DNA of 64,000 bases, from the NCBI RefSeq assembly GCF_030209435.1, contig NZ_JARVRX010000011.1, positions 1 through 64,000 on the forward strand, in the 5' to 3' direction. The notes below the pieces were generated by a model. That model was given only the letters and a program-made list of their open reading frames with translations. It made no database searches and was not told where the DNA came from. Below, piece by piece: positions 44,405 to 53,511 of the stretch; the first letter of the stretch is position 1; each line of letters starts with the position of its first letter. A program made the position numbers and the translations under genes. This DNA is from Mycolicibacterium sp. lyk4-40-TYG-92 (GTDB taxonomy: Bacteria > Actinomycetota > Actinomycetes > Mycobacteriales > Mycobacteriaceae).

Positions 44405-45778
44405 TTAGTCTTGCGAGGTCGAATCCGGGTTGATTCCGCGGTCGGAGGCCACCGCCGAGCGGCTCGTGGCGGGACGTCCGTGGATACTCAGATACGTCCG
44501 GGTGTAGCGGTCGGAGATCTGTGTCCCGGTGAAGTCCGAGGGTATGACATCGCCCGTCTCCTGCCGCCAGGTGTTGAGCTTTAGTGCCAATTGTGCTGCC
44601 ACCGCATGATATTCGGGCTGCACGTCCAACAGCAGGTTGTGTCGCTCGGTGGGGTCGGCGTGCAGATCGTAGAGCTCGCGGGCCGGGCGTGGGTCACCGA
44701 TGGCAGGCTGCACGGCCCGGCCGGGCGGGCTGTCGGCGATGTCCCAGGGCAGGTCCAACAACGGCCGCGATGCATAGTTCTCGATGTAACTGAAGTCTTT
44801 TGTTCGCACTGCGCGAATCGGGTCGAACGAGTCGTGATAGGTCTTCGCGGTGTAGACCTCTTCGCGGACCGCGGGCTGCGCCTCGGTTCGCGTCAGTGCC
44901 TGCGCGTGCGAGAGGCCCTCCACCTCGACCGGAACGGGTACCCCGAGCAGGTCGAGCAGCGTGGGCAGCAGATCGACCCCGCTGAACAGTTCGTCGTACA
45001 CGCGCGGCGCGATCCCGGCGTCGCGCGGTGGCCGCACGACCAGGGCTATCCCGGTCCCGGCGTCGTACAGCGTCGACTTGGCCCGCGGCAGCGCCGGACC
45101 GTGGTCGGTGAGGAACACCACCCACGTGTTGCGGTCCAGGCCGGCCGCCTCCAGGGCATCCAGCAGTCTGCCGACCGCCGCGTCGGCGACGGCGATGGAC
45201 CCGTAGAACTCCGCCAGGTCGTCCCGCACGCCGTCGGTGTCGGGCAGGTAGTCGGGGACGGTGACGGTGTCGCTGGGCGCCGGCGCGTAGCGGTCCCGCG
45301 GGTACGGCCGGTGGGTCTCGAAGAACCCGGCGGTGAGCAGGAATGGTTTCTGGGGCGGCTCGTCGAGCCACCGTAGGGCCCGCTCGACGACGTACTCACA
45401 AAACGAGTTCGAGACGTCGTATTCGTCGAACCCCAGCCGGGAGGGGAACGACGTCTCGTGCTGCATTCCGAACAATGCGGTGTGCCAACCGGATTCGGAG
45501 AGAAGTTGGGGGAGGGTCTGCACGCCGGCGTGATACTCCCAGCCGTGATGCGCCAGCCCGACCAGCCCGTTGCTCTGCGGGTAGCGCCCGGTGAACAGCG
45601 ACCCGCGCGACGGCGAGCACAGCGGCGCGGTGGCGTGGGCCCGGGTGAAAAGGATGCCTTCGGCGGCCAGCTGGTCCAGCCGGGGACTGCTGACGTCGCG
45701 GTGGCCGTACGCCCCGAGGTAGCGCCCGAGGTCGTGCCAGTGCACGAACAGCACGTTCTGGCCCGGGGTTTGGGGCAT
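44405..45778 (-). CDS. Type I sulfatase (formylglycine-dependent)
   Basis: The 457-residue arylsulfatase-family protein has the modification motif CSPSR at residues 54-58; Cys54 would be converted to formylglycine. N-terminal metal-site residues are in LFVHWHDLGRY, and VVFLTDHGPALPRAKS gives the second metal site. It hydrolyses sulfate esters. It corresponds to Rv0296c and lies upstream of stf0 on the same strand, 62 nt away. No signal peptide is visible, so it is probably cytosolic. Confidence 0.92.
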   Translation of the reverse strand: MPQTPGQNVLFVHWHDLGRYLGAYGHRDVSSPRLDQLAAEGILFTRAHATAPLCSPSRGSLFTGRYPQSNGLVGLAHHGWEYHAGVQTLPQLLSESGWHTALFGMQHETSFPSRLGFDEYDVSNSFCEYVVERALRWLDEPPQKPFLLTAGFFETHRPYPRDRYAPAPSDTVTVPDYLPDTDGVRDDLAEFYGSIAVADAAVGRLLDALEAAGLDRNTWVVFLTDHGPALPRAKSTLYDAGTGIALVVRPPRDAGIAPRVYDELFSGVDLLPTLLDLLGVPVPVEVEGLSHAQALTRTEAQPAVREEVYTAKTYHDSFDPIRAVRTKDFSYIENYASRPLLDLPWDIADSPPGRAVQPAIGDPRPARELYDLHADPTERHNLLLDVQPEYHAVAAQLALKLNTWRQETGDVIPSDFTGTQISDRYTRTYLSIHGRPATSRSAVASDRGINPDSTSQD

Positions 45779-45878
45779 GGGTCGGCTACCTCCTGGCGAT
45801 CATGGTCACGAAACCAGCCATGAAACCGCGAATTGCTTTACTGTTCAACGGTTTCGTGCGGCATGATTCGTGCCCGGC

Positions 45879-46598
45879 TCACCGCCACGCGAACACCGGC
45901 TGCTCCAACTCGTCGACCGGGTCCGGCCGGCCTTCCAGCCCGAGCCAGCGCATCTGCAGCAGGACCGCACCCGTCGGCGCGTGGATGAGGTCGTTGCCCA
46001 GCGGAATCTGGACCACTGGACGGTCACTCTCGGGAATCGAGATGAACCGCGGCGAATCCGGCCGCTGCAGCTGATGCAGCCCGACGCGGTACACGGCCAC
46101 CACTTCGTCCGGGGAGGGCCGCGGGTCGAGGCGGCCGCCACCCCACAGCACCACGGGCGTGATGACGTATCCGGAACGGGTGGCGTAGTCGTCGAGCAGG
46201 CCCAGCACCGAGTCTCCGGGCAACGTGATGCCGACCTCTTCATGCAGCTCGCGCAGCGCGGCGTCCACGACCGTCTCGCCGGGATCGAGGCGCCCGCCGG
46301 GCAGGGCCCACTGGGCGGCGTGGGAGTTTAGCCGGGAGGTCCTGCGGCACAACAGGAACGCCGCGCCGCCGGCGACGTCGACCATGCGGCCGTCCAGGTT
46401 CTGGTCGGGCAGCGGCCGTCCGCCGATCCATTCGTCGACCGGGGCGGGGTCGATGCGGTCCTCGCCACGCTCGGAGTCCACCAGCACGATGGCCACCGCG
46501 GCGTGGCGCTTGCTCGGGTCGTCGACCACGCGGCGTTGGTGGCCGGCCAGGTGCGTCCCGATCTGCTCGCGCAGGGCGTCGTCGTACCGGATTGTCAT
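45879..46598 (-). CDS. NUDIX hydrolase
   Basis: The 239-residue protein carries a complete Nudix box (GGRLDPGE, then REL-EEVG with the spacing Gx5Ex7RExxEExG). Residues before it resemble CoA/ADP-ribose pyrophosphatases (AAFLLCRRTSRLNSH, QWALPGG). The substrate may be a nucleoside diphosphate linked to X, with a CoA-type pyrophosphatase most likely. ATG at 46598 is used. The 5' end is 26 nt from the neighbouring hypothetical gene's stop, so they may share a transcript. Confidence 0.88.
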   Translation of the reverse strand: MTIRYDDALREQIGTHLAGHQRRVVDDPSKRHAAVAIVLVDSERGEDRIDPAPVDEWIGGRPLPDQNLDGRMVDVAGGAAFLLCRRTSRLNSHAAQWALPGGRLDPGETVVDAALRELHEEVGITLPGDSVLGLLDDYATRSGYVITPVVLWGGGRLDPRPSPDEVVAVYRVGLHQLQRPDSPRFISIPESDRPVVQIPLGNDLIHAPTGAVLLQMRWLGLEGRPDPVDELEQPVFAWR

Positions 46599-46624
46599 CG
46601 GCCCGACGCTACGCCCCGGCTGAT

Positions 46625-47110
46625 TCAGGTGGTGGGGGGCATCCCGCAGGCCAGATACACGTATTTGTTGGGGACGTCGAAGGTGAACGCCCGGGCCGGC
46701 AGCGCGGCCAGGAGGTCGGCGGACAGCGGCGTCTTGTAGCGCAGCGACATCGAGCCCTCGAAACTCGGGTCGACGGCGGAGAGGTCGGGGGCGTCCAGCA
46801 GCAGACCGGACTCGTCCAGCTCGGCGCGCACCATGGTGCCGTCGGGCGCGTCCCACTGATGGTTGACGGTCTTGGCGCCCTTCTTCGGCGCCGACGACAG
46901 CGTGCCGATGAGCCGCTTTTCGGTGATGACCAGAGCACCGACGAGACTGCGGAGGGTGCTTTTGGCGACCTTGCCGGGTACGTGGCCGGTGAACCGGAAG
47001 GTCACCGGGACGAACTCGGCCACGTGCAGCAGCCCTTCGGCCTGGAGCTGCTCGCGAATGTCATCGGGCAAGTTGCCGATGCCGAGCAGCTTGCGCAGCA
47101 GAACAGCCAT
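46625..47110 (-). CDS. Conserved hypothetical protein
   Basis: The 161-residue soluble protein has no signal peptide or membrane helix. It starts MAVLLRKLLGIGNLPDDIRE; the middle resembles a beta-sandwich (FVPVTFRFTGHVPGK, ALVITEKRLIGTLSS). I do not recognise the family or any catalytic motif. A terminator at 47155-47190 separates it from the permease upstream. Confidence 0.75.
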   Translation of the reverse strand: MAVLLRKLLGIGNLPDDIREQLQAEGLLHVAEFVPVTFRFTGHVPGKVAKSTLRSLVGALVITEKRLIGTLSSAPKKGAKTVNHQWDAPDGTMVRAELDESGLLLDAPDLSAVDPSFEGSMSLRYKTPLSADLLAALPARAFTFDVPNKYVYLACGMPPTT

Positions 47111-47154
47111 GTCCTCAGCGTAGATCCCGCGAGTGTGAATCCACTATGAGAAAC

Positions 47155-47190
47155 GGCGCCGAGCGTGACTGTGATGTCACACTCGGCGCC
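47155..47190 (-). terminator. Permease-gene terminator, 15-bp stem
   Basis: GGCGCCGAGCGTGAC (47155-47169) pairs with 47176-47190 over a 6-nt loop, with one position that is a G-U pair in the minus-strand RNA. It starts 7 nt past the permease stop at 47197, which is right for termination of that transcript. Confidence 0.7.
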
Positions 47191-47196
47191 AGCGGG

Positions 47197-48858
47197 TCAC
47201 TGCGCGGGCAGGACGTGCTCTCCGGTCTTGTCCGTCGCCAGGCACAGCGAGCAGATGTAGCCGCCCTGGGCCGAGGCCAACATGTCCGGCCGTTCGTACT
47301 CGTGGTGGCACTTCTGGCACAGCAGATGCTCGTCGGACGGGTTGCCGTACTCGTCGTACATCGGCAGGTCGATGCCGTCGTCGGTGCGGCGCAGGTAGTA
47401 CTTGCCCTTGGTGGCGACGGCGAAGATCGGCGGCAGCACCAGGCCCAGCACGATCGCCACCAGCGGCGAGTACGGCCGCAGGGCCTCACCCAGCCCGCCG
47501 AAGAACGCGATCACCGACAGCCCCGCGGCGATCAGCATGGACCCGAAGCCCACCGGGTTGAAGGCGTAGAGCATGCCGCGACGGAACTCCGGCTTCATGG
47601 GCGAGAGCTTCAGCACGAACTTGTTGATGGCGATGTCGCTGGCGACCACCACGATCCAGGCCATGCCGCAGTTGGCGTAGAAGCCGAGGATGGTGTTGAG
47701 GAAGTCGAACATGTTGGCTTCCATCAGCACCAGCGCGATCAGCAGGTTGACGCCGAGGAACACGATCCGGCCGGGGTAGTGGTTGGTGATGCGGGTGTAG
47801 GAGTTGGTCCACGCCAGCGAGCCCGAGTAGGCGTTGGTGACGTTGATCTTGATCTGGCTGATCACCACGAGGATGACGGCCAGGGTCAGGGCCAGCCACT
47901 TGGGCAGGAAGTTGTCGTAGATCTCCAGGAACTGGTGCACCGGCTGGTTGGCCACACCGGCGCTGTCGGCGACGTGCCCGATCAGGTAGACCGCCAGGAA
48001 CAGGCCGATGATCTGCTTGATGGCGCCGAAGAACACCCAGCCCGGGCCGGCCAGGATCAGCCAGGTCCACCACGACCGCTTGTTCTCGGGGGTCTTCGGC
48101 GGCATGAACCGCAGGTAGTCGTTCTGCTCGGCGATCTGCGCGATCAGCGACAGGCAGACGCCGGCGGCCAGCAGCGTCGATCCCATGTCGAAGCCCTTGA
48201 CGCCGTTTGCGCCCTGGTAGGCGAAGAAGTCCTGGATCGACTCGGGGTGTGAGATCAGCAGGTAGCCGAACGGCAGGACCATCAGCACCAGCCACAGCGG
48301 CGTGGTCCAGACCTGCAGCGTCGAGAGCACCTTCATGCCGTAGATGACCAGCGGGAAGATGATGAGTGTCGACGCCGCGTAGCCGAGCCACAGCGGTAGA
48401 CCCAGGCCCAATTTGAGGCCCTGGGCCATAATCGACCCTTCGAGCGCGAAGAAGATGAACGTGAACGTCGCGAAGATGACGTTCGTGACCACCGAGCCGT
48501 AGTAGCCGAAGCCACTGCCGCGGGTCACCAGGTCGAGGTCGATGTTGTACCGGGCCGAGTAGTAGGCGACCGGAAACCCTGTGAGCAGGATGACGACCGC
48601 GAAGATCGCGATGCCCGCCAACGCGTTGGTGGTGCCGTACGAGATACCGATGTTGGCGCCGATCGCGAAATCGGCCAGATAGGCGATGCCGCCCAACGCA
48701 GAGATGCCGACCACACGCGTCGACCATTTCCGGTAACTGCGCGGCGCGAAGCGGAGGGTGTAGTCCTCCAGGGTTTCTCGCGTCGCGGTCAACCGGTCCT
48801 GATCGACGTCCGCGGCAGCGGCAGGCGTCAGCGGCTCCTGGCTGAGGTCTTGGGTCAT
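47197..48858 (-). CDS. NCS1-type (purine/cytosine/allantoin-like) permease with Cys-rich C-tail
   Basis: The 553-residue membrane protein has about twelve helices from residue 45 to about 490 and the NCS1 layout (LEDYTLRFAPRSYRKWS at the start, GANIGISYGTTNALAG in helix one). NCS1 proteins import nucleobases, hydantoins or related compounds with sodium or protons. After the last helix a roughly 55-residue cytosolic tail carries CQKCHHEYERP and YICSLC, a zinc-ribbon-like pair of CxxC knuckles. That tail is unusual for NCS1 carriers. The substrate is unknown. Confidence 0.85.
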   Translation of the reverse strand: MTQDLSQEPLTPAAAADVDQDRLTATRETLEDYTLRFAPRSYRKWSTRVVGISALGGIAYLADFAIGANIGISYGTTNALAGIAIFAVVILLTGFPVAYYSARYNIDLDLVTRGSGFGYYGSVVTNVIFATFTFIFFALEGSIMAQGLKLGLGLPLWLGYAASTLIIFPLVIYGMKVLSTLQVWTTPLWLVLMVLPFGYLLISHPESIQDFFAYQGANGVKGFDMGSTLLAAGVCLSLIAQIAEQNDYLRFMPPKTPENKRSWWTWLILAGPGWVFFGAIKQIIGLFLAVYLIGHVADSAGVANQPVHQFLEIYDNFLPKWLALTLAVILVVISQIKINVTNAYSGSLAWTNSYTRITNHYPGRIVFLGVNLLIALVLMEANMFDFLNTILGFYANCGMAWIVVVASDIAINKFVLKLSPMKPEFRRGMLYAFNPVGFGSMLIAAGLSVIAFFGGLGEALRPYSPLVAIVLGLVLPPIFAVATKGKYYLRRTDDGIDLPMYDEYGNPSDEHLLCQKCHHEYERPDMLASAQGGYICSLCLATDKTGEHVLPAQ

Positions 48859-48957
48859 GGTTAGCGAAGCTATGGTCAGTTTGTTTCATGCCCGTGACAG
48901 TTATGTTCCGGGCGGTAGCGAATTTGTGGCGCTCTGGCACAGCCCGAAAGGAGACCG

Positions 48958-49605
48958 GTGACGAACCGCAACCGCTGGCTGATCGGAGTCGCGGCCGCGA
49001 TCGGCTACGCCCTGCTGTGGGTGGGTTGGGTCGCACAGTGGTCCTGGGTGACGACGCTCGACGCGTCGCTGCTCGAACCCGCGCACCGCTACGGTACGGC
49101 GCATCCCGGCTGGGTGCTGGGCTGGAAGTGGCTGTCGTTCGTCTTCGGTCCGTGGACCTTCCGCATCGTCGCGGCGGTGGTCGCGTTCGTCGCGCTGGCC
49201 CGGCGGCAACGGCGCACCGCGATCTTCCTACTTGTTGCGGTCGTGTCGTCGGGCTTGGTCACCGAGGTCGCCAAGGACATCGCGCAACGGGCGCGGCCGC
49301 TGACCGCGCTGGCGCACGAACCGTCGTGGTCGTTTCCGTCGGGACATGCGCTGGGCACCATGGCCGGTGCGCTGGGACTGTGTGCGGTGTTCCGGTTCTG
49401 GGGCGTGGCGGGCGCCCGGCTGATCGCGGTGCTCTGCGCGGTGATCGTCGTGATCGTCGGAGTGAGCCGGGTGGTGCTCAACGTGCACAACCCGACCGAT
49501 GTGCTCGCGGGTTGGTTGCTGGGCGGCCTGTGGATTCTTGTCTGCCTACCACTACTCAGTCACGGCGGGTCTCGAAGCCGAAGCGTTATCGTGCCCAAAC
49601 CTTGA
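48958..49605 (+). CDS. PAP2-family membrane phosphatase
   Basis: The 215-residue protein has about five membrane helices and the three phosphatase motifs KDIAQRARP, PSGH and SRVVLNVHNPTD. PAP2 enzymes dephosphorylate lipid phosphates such as phosphatidic acid, decaprenyl-PP or related intermediates on the outer leaflet. GTG at 48958 follows GGAGACC. It matches Rv0308 by order. The divergent permease lies 99 bp upstream. An L,D-transpeptidase-like gene follows, so an envelope role is likely. Confidence 0.88.
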   Translation: MTNRNRWLIGVAAAIGYALLWVGWVAQWSWVTTLDASLLEPAHRYGTAHPGWVLGWKWLSFVFGPWTFRIVAAVVAFVALARRQRRTAIFLLVAVVSSGLVTEVAKDIAQRARPLTALAHEPSWSFPSGHALGTMAGALGLCAVFRFWGVAGARLIAVLCAVIVVIVGVSRVVLNVHNPTDVLAGWLLGGLWILVCLPLLSHGGSRSRSVIVPKP

Positions 49606-49652
49606 CCCGCCCTGGCTTGACCTTCCATTGGGCGGTTCTCGACCATGGACGG

Positions 49653-50303
49653 GTGCGCCGACTGTTCGCTTTGCTGTGTGCTGCCGCGCTGGCGGTGGCA
49701 CTGGCGCCCGTCGGCAATGCGGTGGTCACGCCGTGGTTCGCCAATTCGGTGGGAGCGGCCACGCAGGTGATTTCGGTTGTGGGCGTTGGTGGTTCGTCGG
49801 CCAAGATGGACGTGTACCAGCGTGGGCCCGCGGGGTGGGACGCCGTCGCCGTCGGTATCCCGGCACACGTCGGCTCCCGGGGCATGGTCCCGCAGAGCCA
49901 CGACGGCAACCTGCAGACCCCGATGGGCATCTTCACGCTGCCGTTCGCGTTCGGCACCGCCGCCAATCCCGGGACCGGTCTGCAGTACGTCCAGACCACG
50001 CCCGATCACTGGTGGGACGGCGATATGAAGAGCCCCACCTACAACACCATGCAGGTGTGCAAGAAGGCGCAGTGCCGCTTCGACACCGATCCGGCAAGCG
50101 GCACCGAGAACCTCGACATCACGCCCTACAAGTACGCCGTCGTCATGGGCGTCAACCCGCAACGGACGCCCGGCAACGGCGGCGCCTTCTTCGTCCACAT
50201 CGGCGATGGCCCGACGGCCGGGTGTGTGGCGATCGACGAGGGCACGCTGGTGAAAATCATGCGATGGCTGCAACCGGGAGCGCTGATCGCCGTTGCCAAG
50301 TAA
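49653..50303 (+). CDS. L,D-transpeptidase-like (YkuD fold) secreted protein
   Basis: The 216-residue exported protein starts at GTG 49653 and has a signal peptide (LFALLCAAALAVALAPVGNA). The YkuD active-site motif is FFVHIGDGPTAGCVAI, with His182 and Cys191. The preceding QSHDGNLQTPMGIFTLP loop is common in this subfamily. A Cys pair (VCKKAQC) may form a disulfide. Canonical L,D-transpeptidases form 3-3 peptidoglycan crosslinks; this ErfK/YafK-like branch (Rv0309-like) is less characterised. Confidence 0.85.
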   Translation: MRRLFALLCAAALAVALAPVGNAVVTPWFANSVGAATQVISVVGVGGSSAKMDVYQRGPAGWDAVAVGIPAHVGSRGMVPQSHDGNLQTPMGIFTLPFAFGTAANPGTGLQYVQTTPDHWWDGDMKSPTYNTMQVCKKAQCRFDTDPASGTENLDITPYKYAVVMGVNPQRTPGNGGAFFVHIGDGPTAGCVAIDEGTLVKIMRWLQPGALIAVAK

Positions 50304-50467
50304 TCAGATATGAAGGGAAGCACCGGGTTTCACTTCGGAGCCGGACCGAACGCTGGGCCGACTTCTTCCACAGCGCAGACACAGCGGACGAAAAGCAAGC
50401 TGCGAGAACGCCGTTCGCACGTGTCCCGAGCTCCGGCAACACGTTCGCACGTTAGGCTGGTGGGGTT

Positions 50468-52396
50468 ATGAGCTACCAGCTGGGGTTGTCGATCGGGACG
50501 ACCAACCTGGTCGCAGCGCGCGTCGGTGAACCGCCCATGGTGCGGCGCGCGGTGTTGCGCCTGTTCCGTGACCGTGCGCCGCAGATCGGGGTGTCCCCAG
50601 AAGATCGTGCTGCCGTCGACGACGGCGTGACGCTCAGCGGTTTCGTCGAACGCGTCGGTGATCCGGTGCCGATGGTGGCCCCCGACGGCACGGCATATCA
50701 CGCTGACCAGCTGGTGGCCGAGGCATTGGATGCCCTGATCGAAGCGGCCGGCGGAGAGCCGCCGACGGGACAGCTGGCGATTTCCGTTCCGGCGCACTGG
50801 GATACCGCGACGCTGCGGGCGATGCGGACGGTGATGCGGTCGAATCCCAGTCTGGCGCCCAACGGGGTGCCGGCGCGCCTGGTGTCCGACGCGGTGGCCG
50901 CACTGACCGCGCTGCACGCCAATCCGGGTCTGCCCGCCACCGGGACGGCCGCGCTGCTCGATTTCGGTGGCGGCGGCACCAGCATCACGCTCGCCGTGGC
51001 CGACGCATCGTTCGAGCCCATCGAGACGGTGCGGTACACCGAGTTCTCCGGCGAGGGCGTCGACCAGACGCTGTTGGCGCACGTGCTCGACCGGGTCGGC
51101 GGCGCCGGGGGAGTGGACACCGCGGGCACCGCGGCTGTGAGTTCGCTGGAGAAGCTCCGTGAATCCTGCTGCGCGGCAAAGGAACAGCTGTCAGAGGTTG
51201 AGACAACGACGGTGCCGGTGGATATCCCGGGTCACCAGGGCGACGTCGAGGTGACCCGCGCCGAGTTGGCTGAACTGCTCGGCGAACCGCTGACCGGGGT
51301 GCTGGCGGAGCTTGATGATCTGTTGCAGCGCAACAACATTGCGTGGCGATCCGTCAGCTCGGTGGTCGCGGTCGGTGGCGGCGCGCGGATCCCGCTGGTC
51401 AGCATCCGGCTGGCCGAACATGTCGAGGCACGTGGCGCCGCGGGCGTGCTGGTCACGACCCCGCAGCCGGCGCTGGATGCCGCCGTCGGCGCGGCGCTGT
51501 TCGCGGTGTACGGCGCCGACTCTGCCGCCCAGACCGGGATGGCTCCCGCCGTGCTGCTGCCCGGGACCGCACCGACCGCCGCGGTCGACGGCGGGTCGGC
51601 CACCGAACCTGCCCCGGTCTCCGACCTCGACGTGCTCACCGACACCGCCGCCGCCCGCGTGGTCAAGGCCGCCGGCCCGTCCCTGGCCTGGTCGGAGGAC
51701 TCCGACGGCGGTGGCGACCTGCTGCCGTACACCGGCGACGACGTCTTCGGCGACACCACGGCCACCCGGGCCATCGCGCAGTACGTGCCGCCGGCCGCAG
51801 CGGTGGCCACCGAGCCGTCCAAGGCCTGGCAGCGGCTCCCGCTGGTGGTGTTCGGCGTCGCGATCTTCGCCGTGATCGCGGCTGTGGGTGGCGTGACCAT
51901 CGCGCTGACCGGTGACCGTAAACCGGCCGCGCCGTCGACCACTGCGCCGCCGCCGTCGATGAGCGAATCGCCGACGCCACCGCCGCCGGTCGAGCCGCCG
52001 GCACCCAGCACCGTCACCGTCACCAACGAGGTGCCCGCGCCGCCACCTCCGCAGCCCAGCCCGACTTATCAACCGCCGGTCACCCATGCTCCGGCGCCCA
52101 CGCACACCACCACGACGCACGCCCAGACGACGACTGCGCCGCCGGCGACCACCACCGCCACCACGACAGAGCCGCCCCCGCCGCCTCCGCCACCGCCTAC
52201 GTCGGAGACGCCGACCTCGACGACGCCGACCATGACGACGAGCTATATCCGGCTGCCGTTCGTCCCGGTGCCGATCCCGATTCAGGTGCCCAAGGGCCCG
52301 GATCAACCGGTGGAATCACAGCCGCCGGCCAACCCGTACTACCCGGGACAGCAGCAGTACCCGTACGGGCAGTACCCACAGCAATACCCCTATTGA
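50468..52396 (+). CDS. Membrane-anchored Hsp70/actin-like protein with Pro/Thr-rich tail
   Basis: The 642-residue protein has an Hsp70/FtsA-type actin-fold ATPase domain (residues about 1-350). The phosphate motifs are LGLSIGTTNLVAAR, AALLDFGGGGTS and VVAVGGGARIPLV. A linker, one membrane helix at about residues 457-480 and a 160-residue Pro/Thr-rich external tail ending in Tyr/Gln/Pro repeats follow. A substrate-binding domain of chaperone Hsp70 is absent. It corresponds to Rv0312. It may couple a cytosolic ATPase to the wall; function is unknown. Confidence 0.85.
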   Translation: MSYQLGLSIGTTNLVAARVGEPPMVRRAVLRLFRDRAPQIGVSPEDRAAVDDGVTLSGFVERVGDPVPMVAPDGTAYHADQLVAEALDALIEAAGGEPPTGQLAISVPAHWDTATLRAMRTVMRSNPSLAPNGVPARLVSDAVAALTALHANPGLPATGTAALLDFGGGGTSITLAVADASFEPIETVRYTEFSGEGVDQTLLAHVLDRVGGAGGVDTAGTAAVSSLEKLRESCCAAKEQLSEVETTTVPVDIPGHQGDVEVTRAELAELLGEPLTGVLAELDDLLQRNNIAWRSVSSVVAVGGGARIPLVSIRLAEHVEARGAAGVLVTTPQPALDAAVGAALFAVYGADSAAQTGMAPAVLLPGTAPTAAVDGGSATEPAPVSDLDVLTDTAAARVVKAAGPSLAWSEDSDGGGDLLPYTGDDVFGDTTATRAIAQYVPPAAAVATEPSKAWQRLPLVVFGVAIFAVIAAVGGVTIALTGDRKPAAPSTTAPPPSMSESPTPPPPVEPPAPSTVTVTNEVPAPPPPQPSPTYQPPVTHAPAPTHTTTTHAQTTTAPPATTTATTTEPPPPPPPPPTSETPTSTTPTMTTSYIRLPFVPVPIPIQVPKGPDQPVESQPPANPYYPGQQQYPYGQYPQQYPY

Positions 52397-52521
52397 TGGG
52401 CGGAATTGCCACCGATTTGGCTGATTTAAACCCCCTGATGATTATTGACGCGTGCGTCCGAATGTTGGTGTGAACAGGAAATTAACTTGCCCGCATATCA
52501 CAGATGCGGCAATCTTGTTCT

Positions 52522-52770
52522 ATGAATTCGACAAGAACTCGCGTCGGGTTGGTGGGTGCTGCGGCCATGGTCGCGCTGGGAACTCTGGGTGCATTCTCCG
52601 CCGGAGTGACCGGTGGCGGCGCTGTCGCAGGCTCCGACCACGCACCGACCAACACCGTTTTCAACAGCCCTCAGGTGCCCGATTTCAACAACGGTGCCAC
52701 CCAGACCTGGTCTCCGGCGGCATCAACTGCGTCAACGATGAGCGCAGCGCCGGGAGTTAAGGCAGGATAG
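52522..52770 (+). CDS. Small exported protein, Ser/Ala/Asn-rich
   Basis: The 82-residue protein begins at ATG 52522 with a signal segment (VGLVGAAAMVALGTLGAFSAGV). The mature part is about 50 residues, with FNSPQVPDFNNGATQTWSP. No family is recognised. It ends 6 nt before the following exported-protein gene, so they are probably co-transcribed. Confidence 0.65.
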   Translation: MNSTRTRVGLVGAAAMVALGTLGAFSAGVTGGGAVAGSDHAPTNTVFNSPQVPDFNNGATQTWSPAASTASTMSAAPGVKAG

Positions 52771-52776
52771 GGCGCC

Positions 52777-53247
52777 ATGAAGACTGCATGGGGTGTTGCT
52801 GCGGCAACTTCGCTGAGTGCCGTGGCGTTGATCAGTAGTGGTGTGGCATCTGCTGGTTCTCCGCCCAATGTGGTCGGGCAGAAGTTCAGTGACGCGCGAT
52901 CGGCACTGTCCAGCGCCGGATTCAAGCCGTTGGTCTCGACGACTGTGGGCGACCAGCTCCAGTGGCCGAACTGCGTGGTGACCAACCAGGTTGCCCGCAC
53001 GGTTTCGGCGCCGGCGAACAGTGGTGGTTCGAGCACCAGCCAAATTTTGCTGTCGCTCAACTGTGAGGCGGCGTACGCCACTGCGGGCAGTCCCGGCAAC
53101 TCGCTGGGTAGCCCGCAAGGTTCGGCGGCGTACGCCTCTGCGGCGGCTTCCGCCTCTGCGGCTGCCGCCTCGGAGTCCGCCGCCTCGGCAGCGGCAGCGG
53201 CTGCCGATGCGGGCCAGGTCTGGGAAGGCCAGAACGCCGGACGCTGA
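52777..53247 (+). CDS. Secreted PASTA-like protein with Ala/Ser tail
   Basis: The 156-residue exported protein has a signal peptide ending at VASAG. It contains one PASTA-like unit (PPNVVGQKFSDARSALSSAGF, written as PPNVVGQKFS then DARSALSSAGF, plus VVTNQVARTVSAPA). PASTA domains often bind peptidoglycan. The C-terminal 45 residues are nearly pure Ala/Ser. Two Cys (PNCVV, LNCEA) may pair. Together with the neighbouring envelope genes, wall binding is likely. Confidence 0.75.
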   Translation: MKTAWGVAAATSLSAVALISSGVASAGSPPNVVGQKFSDARSALSSAGFKPLVSTTVGDQLQWPNCVVTNQVARTVSAPANSGGSSTSQILLSLNCEAAYATAGSPGNSLGSPQGSAAYASAAASASAAAASESAASAAAAAADAGQVWEGQNAGR

Positions 53248-53511
53248 ACCTGAATCGGCTGTTGCCGGACGGTTTCAGTTTTTTTCGGCGGTGCCGAATA
53301 CCCGGCTGCGTGCGCGGTTGGGTGTCCACTATTGCTGATCTTGATATTTTGGTCGGGTTTCCCAGGCTGGCGCTGAAGTCTGGCTAAGATGATGTTTTGC
53401 TGGCTGTCGGCTCGTGGTTGCGCGCCGGTGGTGAGAATGCCGCTCCTACAGGTGATTTCAAGCGTGTCGCAAGTTGCGTGAAGTCTGTCTGAGCGGCTTG
53501 TATATCCCACT

